This document shows positions 16,765-24,393 of a DNA stretch of 64,000 nt, one piece after another. This DNA is from CBDCME01 sp965218865 (lineage in GTDB: Bacteria; Pseudomonadota; Alphaproteobacteria; JAAXGF01): NCBI GenBank assembly GCA_965218865.1, contig CBDCME010000067.1, positions 22,223 to 86,222 of the forward strand. Direction: 5' to 3'. Numbering within the stretch: the stretch's first letter is position 1; each line of letters begins with the position of its first letter. The notes under the pieces are model-generated. The model made no database searches and was not told the origin of the DNA. It saw nothing but the letters and a program-made list of their open reading frames with translations. A program made the position numbers and the translations under genes.

Positions 16765-18380
16765 CCTGCAACCGGCTTTACAGGGCCGATTGCAAGACGG
16801 TCATAGATGACCTGATCAAACAGGGTGTGCTAGTTGATCTGGTCTACCTTGACCCCCCCTTCAATTCCAACCGTACCTATTCGATGTTGTTTCAGCAGGA
16901 TGGCGTGACCGCCCAACAGAAGGCGTATCACGACATGTGGGACTTCACGGACAGCACGCGCCAGCTCGTGCTGGATTTCCGATCCGAGCTTGAAAAATGG
17001 GAACTCGCGAAGGCGTTCAAGGATTTCATCCTTTTGTGGGTAAACATGCTGGAGCAAAGTTCGTCGGACGAGAAGAAGCTTCTCAACTATCTGATGTACA
17101 TGACTCAGCGGCTTATGCGGCTCAAGCGAGTGCTCAAGCCAACAGGCTCGATCTACATGCACTGTGATCCCACGGTGAGCCATTATGTGAAGGTATTGAT
17201 GGACGGGATTTTCGGATTTGGGAACTTCCGCAACGAAGTCGTATGGAAGCGCATGACTTCCCACAACGACGCGAAGCGGTGGGGTAAAATCCACGACACG
17301 ATCCTGTTCTACACCATGTCGGACAAGTTCACTTGGACCGGTGAGGCGCGGGTTCCCTACGATCAGCATTATATCGCCACGAAATACCGCTGGGAAGATG
17401 AGCGCGGCCGGTACATGGATTCTCCCCTGCAAGCCCGAAGCTTGTCAGGTGGCGGCTACGACTACGAATGGCGCGGCATCCGGGACATATGGAAGTTCCC
17501 GAAGCATCGGCTGGACGAACTTGATGCGAACAACGAGATTCACTGGCCCAAGAAGGTCGGAGGAATCCCCCGGCGCAAGACGTATCTCGATCAGCCTAAA
17601 GGCGTGTCCGTCCAAGACGTAATCACCGACATCGTGCGGAAGCGCGAGGCCACCGATTACCCAACAAAGAAGCCGAACCAACTTCTTGAGCGGATCATCC
17701 AGTCGTCGACCAGAGAGGATGACATTGTGCTCGACCCGTTCTGTGGATGTGGAACGGCAATTGAAATTGCGCACCAGCTAAAACGGCGGTGGATCGGGAT
17801 CGACATAAGCGGTCCGGCAATTGATGAAATCGAGAATCGGCTCGGAAAACACGGCCAGTATCAGAAAATTCATTACGATCTCGTAGAGGGTAGTCCGCAG
17901 ACAATGGCGGAATACAACCGCCTCAACGCCTATGAGAAGCAGGATTGGTTGATCCGCCGCGTCAATGGTCTCCCCAACCCTCGGAAGTCTGGGGACGGGG
18001 GTGTCGATGGCGACATGGATATTCACCTTGGATTGGATAAGGGTGGGCGCGACCAGTGGGGCCGCGTGATCTTTTCTGTCAAAACAGGCAAGCAACGCAA
18101 GCCTGAGCACGTCAGAGAACTGATCGGAACCATGAAAAACGAAGGGGCCGACATAGGGATTTTGATCCTGGATGTGGAGCCTACGGAGAAAATGGAGGAA
18201 GCGGCAAAGAAGCCTAAACCTCTTCGGTATCAACAGCGACTGGACATGCCACCCAAGGAGTACGACAGAGTTCAGATTTTAACCGCTTATGAAATCATCG
18301 AGGGGGCTAACATTGATTGTCCGCCGACCATGCAGACTGTCAAACAGTTTCGGAAATCTCAATTGGAGATGCAGGTATGA
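16761..18380 (+). CDS. DNA methyltransferase with C-terminal Mrr-like endonuclease domain (IS passenger)
   Basis: 539 residues from a GTG that overlaps the transposase stop. Near the N terminus VDLVYLDPPFNSNRTY holds the catalytic DPPF (31-34), and DDIVLDPFCGCGTAIEIAHQ holds the SAM-binding loop; this motif order is that of beta-class N6-adenine/N4-cytosine methylases. About residues 410-510 resemble an Mrr/PD-(D/E)XK fold: GDGGVDGDMDIHLG then GRVIFSVKTGKQRKPEHVRE and ADIGILILDVEPTEKM. The usual Glu/Gln before the Lys is Ser, so cleavage activity is uncertain. It may protect or mark the element's DNA, or act as a selfish modification gene. Confidence 0.88.
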   Translation: MTCNRLYRADCKTVIDDLIKQGVLVDLVYLDPPFNSNRTYSMLFQQDGVTAQQKAYHDMWDFTDSTRQLVLDFRSELEKWELAKAFKDFILLWVNMLEQSSSDEKKLLNYLMYMTQRLMRLKRVLKPTGSIYMHCDPTVSHYVKVLMDGIFGFGNFRNEVVWKRMTSHNDAKRWGKIHDTILFYTMSDKFTWTGEARVPYDQHYIATKYRWEDERGRYMDSPLQARSLSGGGYDYEWRGIRDIWKFPKHRLDELDANNEIHWPKKVGGIPRRKTYLDQPKGVSVQDVITDIVRKREATDYPTKKPNQLLERIIQSSTREDDIVLDPFCGCGTAIEIAHQLKRRWIGIDISGPAIDEIENRLGKHGQYQKIHYDLVEGSPQTMAEYNRLNAYEKQDWLIRRVNGLPNPRKSGDGGVDGDMDIHLGLDKGGRDQWGRVIFSVKTGKQRKPEHVRELIGTMKNEGADIGILILDVEPTEKMEEAAKKPKPLRYQQRLDMPPKEYDRVQILTAYEIIEGANIDCPPTMQTVKQFRKSQLEMQV

Positions 18381-18568
18381 AAACCACTTCGGCCAGACCA
18401 GACCCCGTCGCCTTCGCCAAGACTGCCCTTGACCCCGCCACGCTACCGGACGTGGAGGACGCCATGCGTCAGATCATGGCGCATCCCGCCAAACCTAAAT
18501 CAAAGAGTGAAAATCGTGAGCCTACGGTGGACGAACTCAATCAAAGGTGGAAGCTGCGGCGCGTTTGA
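18377..18568 (+). CDS. small ORF at the end of the IS1595 operon
   Basis: 63 residues, starting in an ATGA overlap with the methyltransferase stop. Polar and Lys/Pro-rich: DPATLPDVEDAMRQIMAHPA, then KSENREPTVDELNQRWKLRR. It ends about 30 bases before the right inverted repeat. The tight overlap supports a real gene; it could be a small partner or DNA-binding protein of the methylase. No family recognised. Confidence 0.6.
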   Translation: MKTTSARPDPVAFAKTALDPATLPDVEDAMRQIMAHPAKPKSKSENREPTVDELNQRWKLRRV

Positions 18569-18889
18569 GAGCGCGGCTGCGGATTTTGCTACACAATTCC
18601 CTTTTTTTTGCTTTCTCGACATGGGATTCCATCTTGTCCGTTACCGTCTCCATCGCGGTCACGATGCTTCCCAATTCCGCCACGCGTTCTTCCGTGCAAT
18701 CCGCGCGGGCCTCGGGGCCGCACGCGACGAGCGCCCAGAAAATTGCTTTCACGGCGAAACCTGCGCGAAAATATTTGCGTCCAGCAGCCATCGGGCGTCC
18801 ACGTGTGCGTCGAAACCACCACCCTAGCAGCAAGGTCACCGTCGCGGGCAAAGGGTGTGCCCGCTTGCCTCCGGCGAACACGGGGATCG

Positions 18890-20158
18890 CTAAAAATAGG
18901 TGCAAACGGCGTCCTCGACCCGGTAATCGTCGTCGACGACGTAGATCAGCCGCCATTTGTCGAAGGTGGTGCAGGGGTGGAAAATCGCGAAGCCGACGAA
19001 GTCTCCGATCGCGAGCGGGGATTCCGGGGGAAGCGAAACATAGGCATGCTGATCGTTGAGGCGGGATACCGGGTAGGCCTCGGCGAGAACCTGGACGCTG
19101 CCGCCGTCGCGGCAGTATTTGATCACCTTCGGCAAGTCGACGTCGTGGGAAACGTCGCGCTTGCCGACGTTGGCGATGGCCAGGCCGACCTCGGGCATCG
19201 ACTGAACCACCCCCCAAACCTCGAGCGCCGGTTCGAATCGCCCGGGAATACCACGGGCGTCCTCGGATCGGGCCAGCATTTCCCGGAAATGGCCCTGGTA
19301 GAGTCCGGCGTCGTGGGTGAGGTAACAACCGCTCCGAAGAACGATCTTTACCGAGCCAGCGCCGGCGCCAAAGGTATCGGCCACCATGTCGAAATACGAC
19401 GAGCCGCCCGCCGTCAGCAGCACCGGGTCCGTCGCGAACCAGTCTTCCTCGAGGCCGGCGCGCAACAAGTGGACCAGGTAATCCAAAAAAGAACGGATTC
19501 GGCCGTCCCTTTGTTCCCGGGTCGCGCCGGTGACGATCCCCTCGTAACCTTCGATCCCGCTCAGGTCGAGGTGTTTCGCGGCGCCGACGGCTTCAGCCAC
19601 GGCCCGCGCCGCGGCGCGGTCGCGGCAGCCCGTCCGCCCGCCCCGGAAGCCGCCCTCGAGCAACACCCGAAGGGACCGATCGAGGCCCCGCTCGCGGGCC
19701 ACCGTTTCCAACCTCTCGACGCCCGCGACCGAATCCACCAGGCAATAGAAGTCGAACCTCGGATCGGCGGAGAGTTCATCGACGACATAGGCGATGGCGG
19801 CCCGATCGATGAGCTGGTTGGCCATGAATACGCGCTCGATCCCGTGGGAGCGGCAAACCTGGAGCTGGTTGACGTTCGCCACCGTGATGCCCCAGGCCCC
19901 GTCCTCGATTTGGCGCCGATGCAACTGGGGACTCATCGTCGTCTTGCCGTGGGGACACAAGGCGACACCGGTGAGATCGAGAAACGCCCGCATCCAAAGG
20001 CTGTTTCCGGCGAGCGCCGAGGCCCGAAGCACGGCGATGGGAAGCGGCAAATCACCCGCCAACGCCTTCCAGCCCATATACCCGACCGCCGCAATCGGCA
20101 TCTCGGGCGCCGACTTGGGAAAACCCTTGAAGAGAGGCCCAACCAACTCATCGGACAT
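18890..20158 (-). CDS. PLP-dependent amino acid deaminase, D-serine dehydratase (DSD1)-like
   Basis: A fold-type III PLP enzyme of 422 residues. The N-terminal alanine-racemase-like barrel carries the PLP lysine in VALCPHGKTTMSPQL (Lys72 from the chosen start); VLLTAGGSSYFDMV and GSVKIVLRSGCYLTHDAGLY complete the cofactor site. The C-terminal domain ends with AIFHPCTTFDKWRLIYVVDD, whose His and Cys are the zinc ligands of DSD1 and D-threonine aldolase. Likely reaction is elimination of ammonia from D-serine or a related D-hydroxy amino acid. A longer frame adds seven residues; the ATG at 20158 gives the family-like start MSDELVGPLFKGFP. No linked racemase or transporter gene. Confidence 0.85.
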   Translation of the reverse strand: MSDELVGPLFKGFPKSAPEMPIAAVGYMGWKALAGDLPLPIAVLRASALAGNSLWMRAFLDLTGVALCPHGKTTMSPQLHRRQIEDGAWGITVANVNQLQVCRSHGIERVFMANQLIDRAAIAYVVDELSADPRFDFYCLVDSVAGVERLETVARERGLDRSLRVLLEGGFRGGRTGCRDRAAARAVAEAVGAAKHLDLSGIEGYEGIVTGATREQRDGRIRSFLDYLVHLLRAGLEEDWFATDPVLLTAGGSSYFDMVADTFGAGAGSVKIVLRSGCYLTHDAGLYQGHFREMLARSEDARGIPGRFEPALEVWGVVQSMPEVGLAIANVGKRDVSHDVDLPKVIKYCRDGGSVQVLAEAYPVSRLNDQHAYVSLPPESPLAIGDFVGFAIFHPCTTFDKWRLIYVVDDDYRVEDAVCTYF

Positions 20159-20245
20159 GGGTGAAAACCCGCCAGTCAAGCGACATTCGATTTGCCTCTA
20201 GAACCGGAATCCGTCGGCGTGATTTCCGAAACCGGGTATTCCCGC

Positions 20246-20306
20246 TGTTCGAAAATGCGCGTCCGCGCATTATTTGCGTCTGTTCCGGCCCATGAATCTT
20301 CGAACA
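20246..20306. repeat. palindromic repeat family, reduced copy R1
   Basis: Keeps both outer arms (TGTTCGAAAATGCGCG and CTTCGAACA) and the small hairpin, but has lost the long C-rich/G-rich stem. It lies just past the 3' end of the secreted CARDB-like gene. Confidence 0.65.
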
Positions 20307-20311
20307 AACTG

Positions 20312-21295
20312 TCAGGAACCTGGCAGGGCCCCTGGCTTGGCGACCACACAGTCGAGGGTTCCCTCGTTCGACGGCGTCGAGGTGTAGGTCACGACGCAGA
20401 AGTTGTTGTTTTCCTGGCTCTCCGGAATCTCGTCCGTGGCGTCGATGGTCAACGCAAACTTCATCTGTTTTGCCGGGCCCTTGACCGATTCGGGCAAATA
20501 GCTGCACGGCGATTCGGAGCGTACTTCCTCGAACGGACCGAGCGTGGCGTCCAATTTGCAGGCATGGGTTTTGTCCATCGTGATTCGAATAATGATGGGT
20601 TTCTCGGTGCCGGCGGCGTTCAAGTTCTTGATGTGAGGAAAGATCGCCAGGTATTTCCCCCCCAATAGAGCGGAATGGCGGGTGAATCCCACCTTGGGGA
20701 TGACGAGGTCGGGAACCGTGGCGGCCGCCGCCGATTCCGCCCTCCCCTCGACCGTATCGCGCCGGCGCGCCTCGCGCTGGCGCAGGGATAGGATGCTCGA
20801 TTCGTTGGTCACGGCGAACGATCCCAGGACCGCTAATTCCATCGGCTCCAGGGCCCGGGACATGTCCTCCAGGCTGTGCCGCGCGGCGGTGATATCCTGG
20901 TCGGATTTCGCGTCTTCCAGCTCGGCGGTCAAATCACTCAGATGATCGATGAATTCGGTCAGGCGAGCGATTTCCGCTTGGGTATCCGCGCTGGGCTCGC
21001 CGCCGCGCCCCGCACGCCGCATCCTCTTGCTGAGACGGTTGAGCAGTTTTCGCATTTTGCGAATTGAATTATGCAGTTTCACGGATTTGAAGTCGCTGAA
21101 CATCTCGGCCTGGTCCATGCGGTCCGTGGCGTCTTCGATTGTCCACCTCATCGAGGTCAGCTCGGAAGCAATCCCGATTTCGTCAACCGCCCCGAGCGGT
21201 CCCGGAATCGCCAAAACGAGAGCCGCCAACAACAGGCCGAGGCAAGCCCCGGGGCTATGATCGACGACGAACCCAGGTGAAAGTTTCCGCATCAT
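20312..21295 (-). CDS. secreted protein with helical region and CARDB-like domain
   Basis: About 327 residues. A signal peptide (CLGLLLAALVLAIPGPLGA) is followed by a long helical, probably coiled-coil part (VKLHNSIRKMRKLLNRLSKR; TEFIDHLSDLTAELEDA). From about residue 215 a beta domain resembling CARDB begins (VPDLVIPKVGFTRH) and ends with the typical DEIPESQENNNFCVVTYT. Such domains occur in surface and adhesion proteins. Start placed at the ATG-ATG pair behind a GGCGGGG site. Function not known; export and domain type are well supported. Confidence 0.7.
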   Translation of the reverse strand: MMRKLSPGFVVDHSPGACLGLLLAALVLAIPGPLGAVDEIGIASELTSMRWTIEDATDRMDQAEMFSDFKSVKLHNSIRKMRKLLNRLSKRMRRAGRGGEPSADTQAEIARLTEFIDHLSDLTAELEDAKSDQDITAARHSLEDMSRALEPMELAVLGSFAVTNESSILSLRQREARRRDTVEGRAESAAAATVPDLVIPKVGFTRHSALLGGKYLAIFPHIKNLNAAGTEKPIIIRITMDKTHACKLDATLGPFEEVRSESPCSYLPESVKGPAKQMKFALTIDATDEIPESQENNNFCVVTYTSTPSNEGTLDCVVAKPGALPGS

Positions 21296-21403
21296 TTCCC
21301 CGCCTAACGTTAGTGGTCTCTCGGCAACGTCGGCGCCGGCCGACGTCGAACCGGTGGTGGTGGTGTGACGCCATTGTAGCACTTAGACCGGCCCGTGACA
21401 GTC

Positions 21404-21547
21404 TGTTCGAAAACTGTTCGAAAACTCGCGGCGCCGGCCCCCGCCCCCTCCCGGCCACCCACGAGAGTATGCTGATATGGGTGGCCGGGAGGGGGCGGGG
21501 GCCGGAACAGACGCAAAAAATGCGCGGACGCGCATTTTCGAACAGAC
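21404..21547. repeat. palindromic repeat family, full copy R2
   Basis: Outer arms TGTTCGAAAACTCGCG and CGCATTTTCGAACA enclose a long perfect stem (CCGGCCCCCGCCCCCTCCCG with its complement) and a second hairpin AATGCGCG-GAC-GCGCATT. The left arm start is duplicated. It sits between the CARDB-like gene's upstream side and the 3' end of the rhodanese gene. Confidence 0.8.
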
Positions 21548-21576
21548 ACTGAGGCAAGCTCGGGAGCGATTATTCA

Positions 21577-21990
21577 TCAGCCCTGCACCCACGGAAGGCC
21601 GGCGCTTTTCCAGCTTTCGGCCGTGGCCCGGTGCTTATCGCCATCGAGATTGCCCTCGAATCCGTCGCAAACGTTGTAGCAGCGGCTGAAGCCTTGTTGG
21701 GTCATCGCGATCGCCGCCGCCCGCGAACGCACGCCCGACCGACAAAGGAACAACATCGGCGTATCAACCGAATGGCTCTTGAGTTGGTCTACAAACTCGG
21801 GATTGGGCCGCATGTCGGGATACCGCTGCCATTCGATAAACAGGGACCGCTTCCCGATTCGGCCGAGGTCCGGAATCCCGACGAAGATCCATTCCGCCTT
21901 GGTGCGGACGTCGACGAGAACGGCATCCGGGTCACTCGAGAGGATTTTCCAAGCTTCAGCCGACGTGACGTCGCCGAGGTAACCTTCCAT
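21577..21990 (-). CDS. rhodanese-like sulfurtransferase domain protein
   Basis: A single-domain rhodanese of 137 residues. DAVLVDVRTKAEWIFVGIPD is the N-terminal signature; the active loop is LFLCRSGVRSRAAAIAM with Cys83 as the persulfide-carrying nucleophile. GFSRCYNVCDGFEGNLDGDK and the end AGLPWVQG are standard. It transfers sulfane sulfur to acceptors such as cyanide or thiol proteins in the cytoplasm. No operon partner is visible. Confidence 0.92.
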   Translation of the reverse strand: MEGYLGDVTSAEAWKILSSDPDAVLVDVRTKAEWIFVGIPDLGRIGKRSLFIEWQRYPDMRPNPEFVDQLKSHSVDTPMLFLCRSGVRSRAAAIAMTQQGFSRCYNVCDGFEGNLDGDKHRATAESWKSAGLPWVQG

Positions 21991-22117
21991 GTCGCTGCTC
22001 CGGCGAATCTTCCCTTGCTAGGTTACCCCGGCCACCGCTGCCCCACAAGCTCTCCCCACCCCAATGTCGATAGCACGAGGTATGTCCGGGTTTCGTAGCA
22101 CATGATCTGTCCGGTTC

Positions 22118-23244
22118 TTGGAATTACTGGAGGGTCGGATACTATCGGAGGTGCGTGTGGCTCGGCTTGTCGAGGCGATTGGTCGTTATCGTAGTGGACG
22201 GTTGAGTTGTGTGGAGGCAGCGGACGTTTTGGGGATGAGCGAGCGGCATTTTCGGCGTCTTCGCGACCGTGCGGAAGGTGTGGAAGGGTTGATTGACCGG
22301 CGTCGGGAGCGAGCCTCGGCGTGGGCTGTGGCGGTGATCGAATGGCTTTTGGAACAAAGCCGCTATCGGGATTTCACGGCGAAGCATTTTCATGAACACG
22401 GGATCACGACTTTGAGCTTGGCACTACCTGGACCAAGAACCGGCTCCAGGAAGCGGGATTGGTGAAGAAGGCCAAGCGGCGTGGCAAGCACCGCAAGAAA
22501 CGGCCGCGCCGTCCCCAGCCCGGCATGATGCTGTTCCAGGACGGCTCGCCGCATCGATGGATTCCGGCGCTCGAGCAAGACCTCGACCTGATCGCGACCA
22601 TGGACGATGTGACCTCCGAGGTCACCTCGGCCTTTCTGGTCGACGAGGAAGGCACCCTGAAGGCGTTCGGACTGAAGGTGGGCAAGGTGGGCGCGGGGCG
22701 ATTCGAGATGCGGGTCTTGGAGCTGCTCGAGGGCGAGGCCCGGCTTGGTGCCATGGTGCGGCCGATGCTGAAGGCGCGTGCCGCTTTGATCACCCAATTC
22801 GGCAAGCTTCACCGCTTGGTCCTCAAGGAGGTTCGCGGCGACGCGGTCTGCCGCCGGTTCATGACCACCCACAGCGTCGGCCCGATCACGGCCTTGACTA
22901 CCGGGGTTGATGATCCGGAGCGATTCCGAAAATCGAAGAACGTCGGCGCCCACTTCGGGATCACGCCGAGAAAGTATAGCTCCGGCGAAACCGACTACTC
23001 GGGCCACATCAGCAAGTGCGGCGACGCCATCGTGCGCAGTGCTCTCTACGAGGCCGCCACGGTGCTGCTGACACGGGACAAGCGGCCCTCGGCGCTCAAG
23101 GCCTGGGGCGAGCGGATCGCCCAGCGGTCCAGCCCCAAGCGGGCCCGGGTGGCGGTGGCGCGCAAGCTCGCCGTGATCCTCCACCGCATGGGGCTCGACG
23201 GCAGCGACTTCCGCCGCGAGGCCGCGGCCAAGGCCGCCGGCTAG
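22118..23244 (+). pseudogene. chimeric transposase: ISNCY-type start fused to IS110-type end
   Basis: The first part (to about 22430) is an ISNCY-type helix-turn-helix (AADVLGMSERHFRRLRDRAE, GLIDRRRERAS, DFTAKHFHEHG). After a frameshift the frame from 22459 continues that transposase (KKRPRRPQPGMMLFQDGSPH, DLDLIATMDDVTSE). At about 22657, after VDEEGT, it switches in frame to an IS110 C terminus: LKAFGLKVGKVGAGRFEMRV, VCRRFMTTHSVGPITAL, NVGAHFGITPRKYSSGETDY, ARKLAVILHRM. Neither enzyme is complete. Deletion between two neighbouring elements is the simplest origin. Confidence 0.75.
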
Positions 23245-23851
23245 GAGGCTCCGAGATGACTCTTTTGCCAGCAAACAATCGCCGAGGAGAAAGCTCCATA
23301 AAACAAACGGTCGATCGAGATCCGCCGTGGCGGATGGTGCCCTGGTGGGGACCGGGGACGAGGAGAGCACGCTCAGAGTCTTGTCGTCGATCCAGGTCGT
23401 TTCGGATCGAACACGCCGAACAGATTGTCGCCGCCTCACCCTTCTGATCCCATCCTGTGCCGGCAAGCCCCGAGCACGTAGAGAAGCATGGACCACCAGG
23501 CCAACCCCACGCCCGCGGACCCGAATCACTTTGGAAGCTTGACCTTCAAATGCCGATTAGAGAAGACACTTGGCTTTCAGGGCCGGCGGGCGAGCCGCCG
23601 GTACGGTAGCGTCGGAGGGAAGAGTCCCCAATCAGCAATCATCGGCGGTAAAGGAAAGCGTTTCAAACGGGTTCATGCGGAATCGGCTTAAGGATGGTCC
23701 AAGTGCACAGGGGTTCAATATTTATGTAGAGATTACCAAGATATTTTCCATTCTTTCAACTACTTCCAGCTAATTGTTGAAAAAGGGCTTTAGAAAAATT
23801 TCGATTATTTTCGTTATGGTATTTCAGGAAGGACACCCTATATAATTAGGT
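23245..23851. other. no recognisable gene; probable IS110 non-coding end
   Basis: Directly after the IS110-type reading frame. The first few hundred bases may be the downstream flank of that element. The final 150 bases are AT-richer and act as the leader of the next gene. Confidence 0.35.
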
Positions 23852-24265
23852 ATGGCTCGAATGCGCCTGGCAATTGCCCTCGCGGTGTTGCTTGCATCCG
23901 GCCCGGTTACGGCCGAAACCACGTCCGGCGACATAAACGAGAGCGAACTCGTAAAAATTGAGGCGTGGATGCACGAGATCGCGTTAGCGACGCGGATCAA
24001 CGCGGATCCGGTCCTTCGTGCCATCATTTGCCGAATCCCGTTTCAAGAATTTACCCTCGAGACGATTCACCGCGCCACCGGCATTTCGAGAGCCCGGCTC
24101 CTAAGGGCGGTGGACGAATTGGGGGCGCTGGGCCTGGTCCGGGCGATTCCCATCGAGGGCGAGTTCCTCCGGATCGAGCCGCGCAACGGTGACGTCCTCA
24201 AGAAGATGCGCGCCTGGGCCTACGATTGGTGTGCCAGCGACGAACATTGCGAAGTAACTCGGTGA
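23852..24265 (+). CDS. exported winged-helix-like protein, paralogue 1
   Basis: 137 residues. A signal peptide (LAIALAVLLASGPVTA) precedes a compact domain that reads like an ArsR-type winged helix: DPVLRAIICRIPFQEFTLET, then ATGISRARLLRAVDELGALG, then LVRAIPIEGEFLRIEP. It ends with MRAWAYDWCASDEHCEV. Winged helices normally bind DNA in the cytoplasm, so the signal peptide is unexpected; two paralogues here share it. Cys residues in CRI and at the C terminus are conserved and could form a disulfide after export. Function unknown. Confidence 0.75.
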   Translation: MARMRLAIALAVLLASGPVTAETTSGDINESELVKIEAWMHEIALATRINADPVLRAIICRIPFQEFTLETIHRATGISRARLLRAVDELGALGLVRAIPIEGEFLRIEPRNGDVLKKMRAWAYDWCASDEHCEVTR

Positions 24266-24393
24266 GCGGACGGGCCAGGAATTTCGCCTGCTTGCCCGGT
24301 ATTCCGGAAAAACCTCCGGGCGGCCACCTGGGTCGGAAGTAGAGCCGACAACCGCTCATAACTCCAAGCGGTCACTCTCCCGTCCGCTGCCAT

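Larger units (their letters stand above)
15749..18601 (+). mobile_element. IS1595-family element carrying a methyltransferase gene and a small ORF
   Basis: 2853 bp bounded by ~23-bp inverted repeats: GGGAATTGTGTAGTAAAATC on the left, and on the right the same with one change (GCAAAATC). The flanks are runs of T (CATTTTTT and TTTTTTTT), compatible with an 8-bp duplication that has since changed. It contains transposase, methyltransferase/endonuclease-like and small-ORF genes in one overlapping operon, so the extra genes lie inside the repeats and move with the element. Confidence 0.88.
15516..18791 (-). pseudogene. secreted helical protein gene split by an IS1595 element
   Basis: The 5' part (18602-18791) encodes a signal peptide (FAVKAIFWALVACGPEARA) and a helical segment EERVAELGSIVTAMETVTDK up to a lysine-coding A run. 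The 3' part (15516-15748) continues MYDAKTVPEEILPVLELFMI and ends LKFQLKKLSQ-stop. Joining across the element in the poly-A tract restores one frame of roughly 135-140 residues. The ORF that seems to start at 15788 uses the element's terminal repeat as coding sequence. Role unknown; likely a small periplasmic helical protein. Confidence 0.75.

Noticed and set aside
18608..20164. 518-codon plus-strand ORF over the DSD1-like gene
   Set aside because: The opposite strand has a complete PLP enzyme with cofactor and zinc motifs; the plus frame has none.
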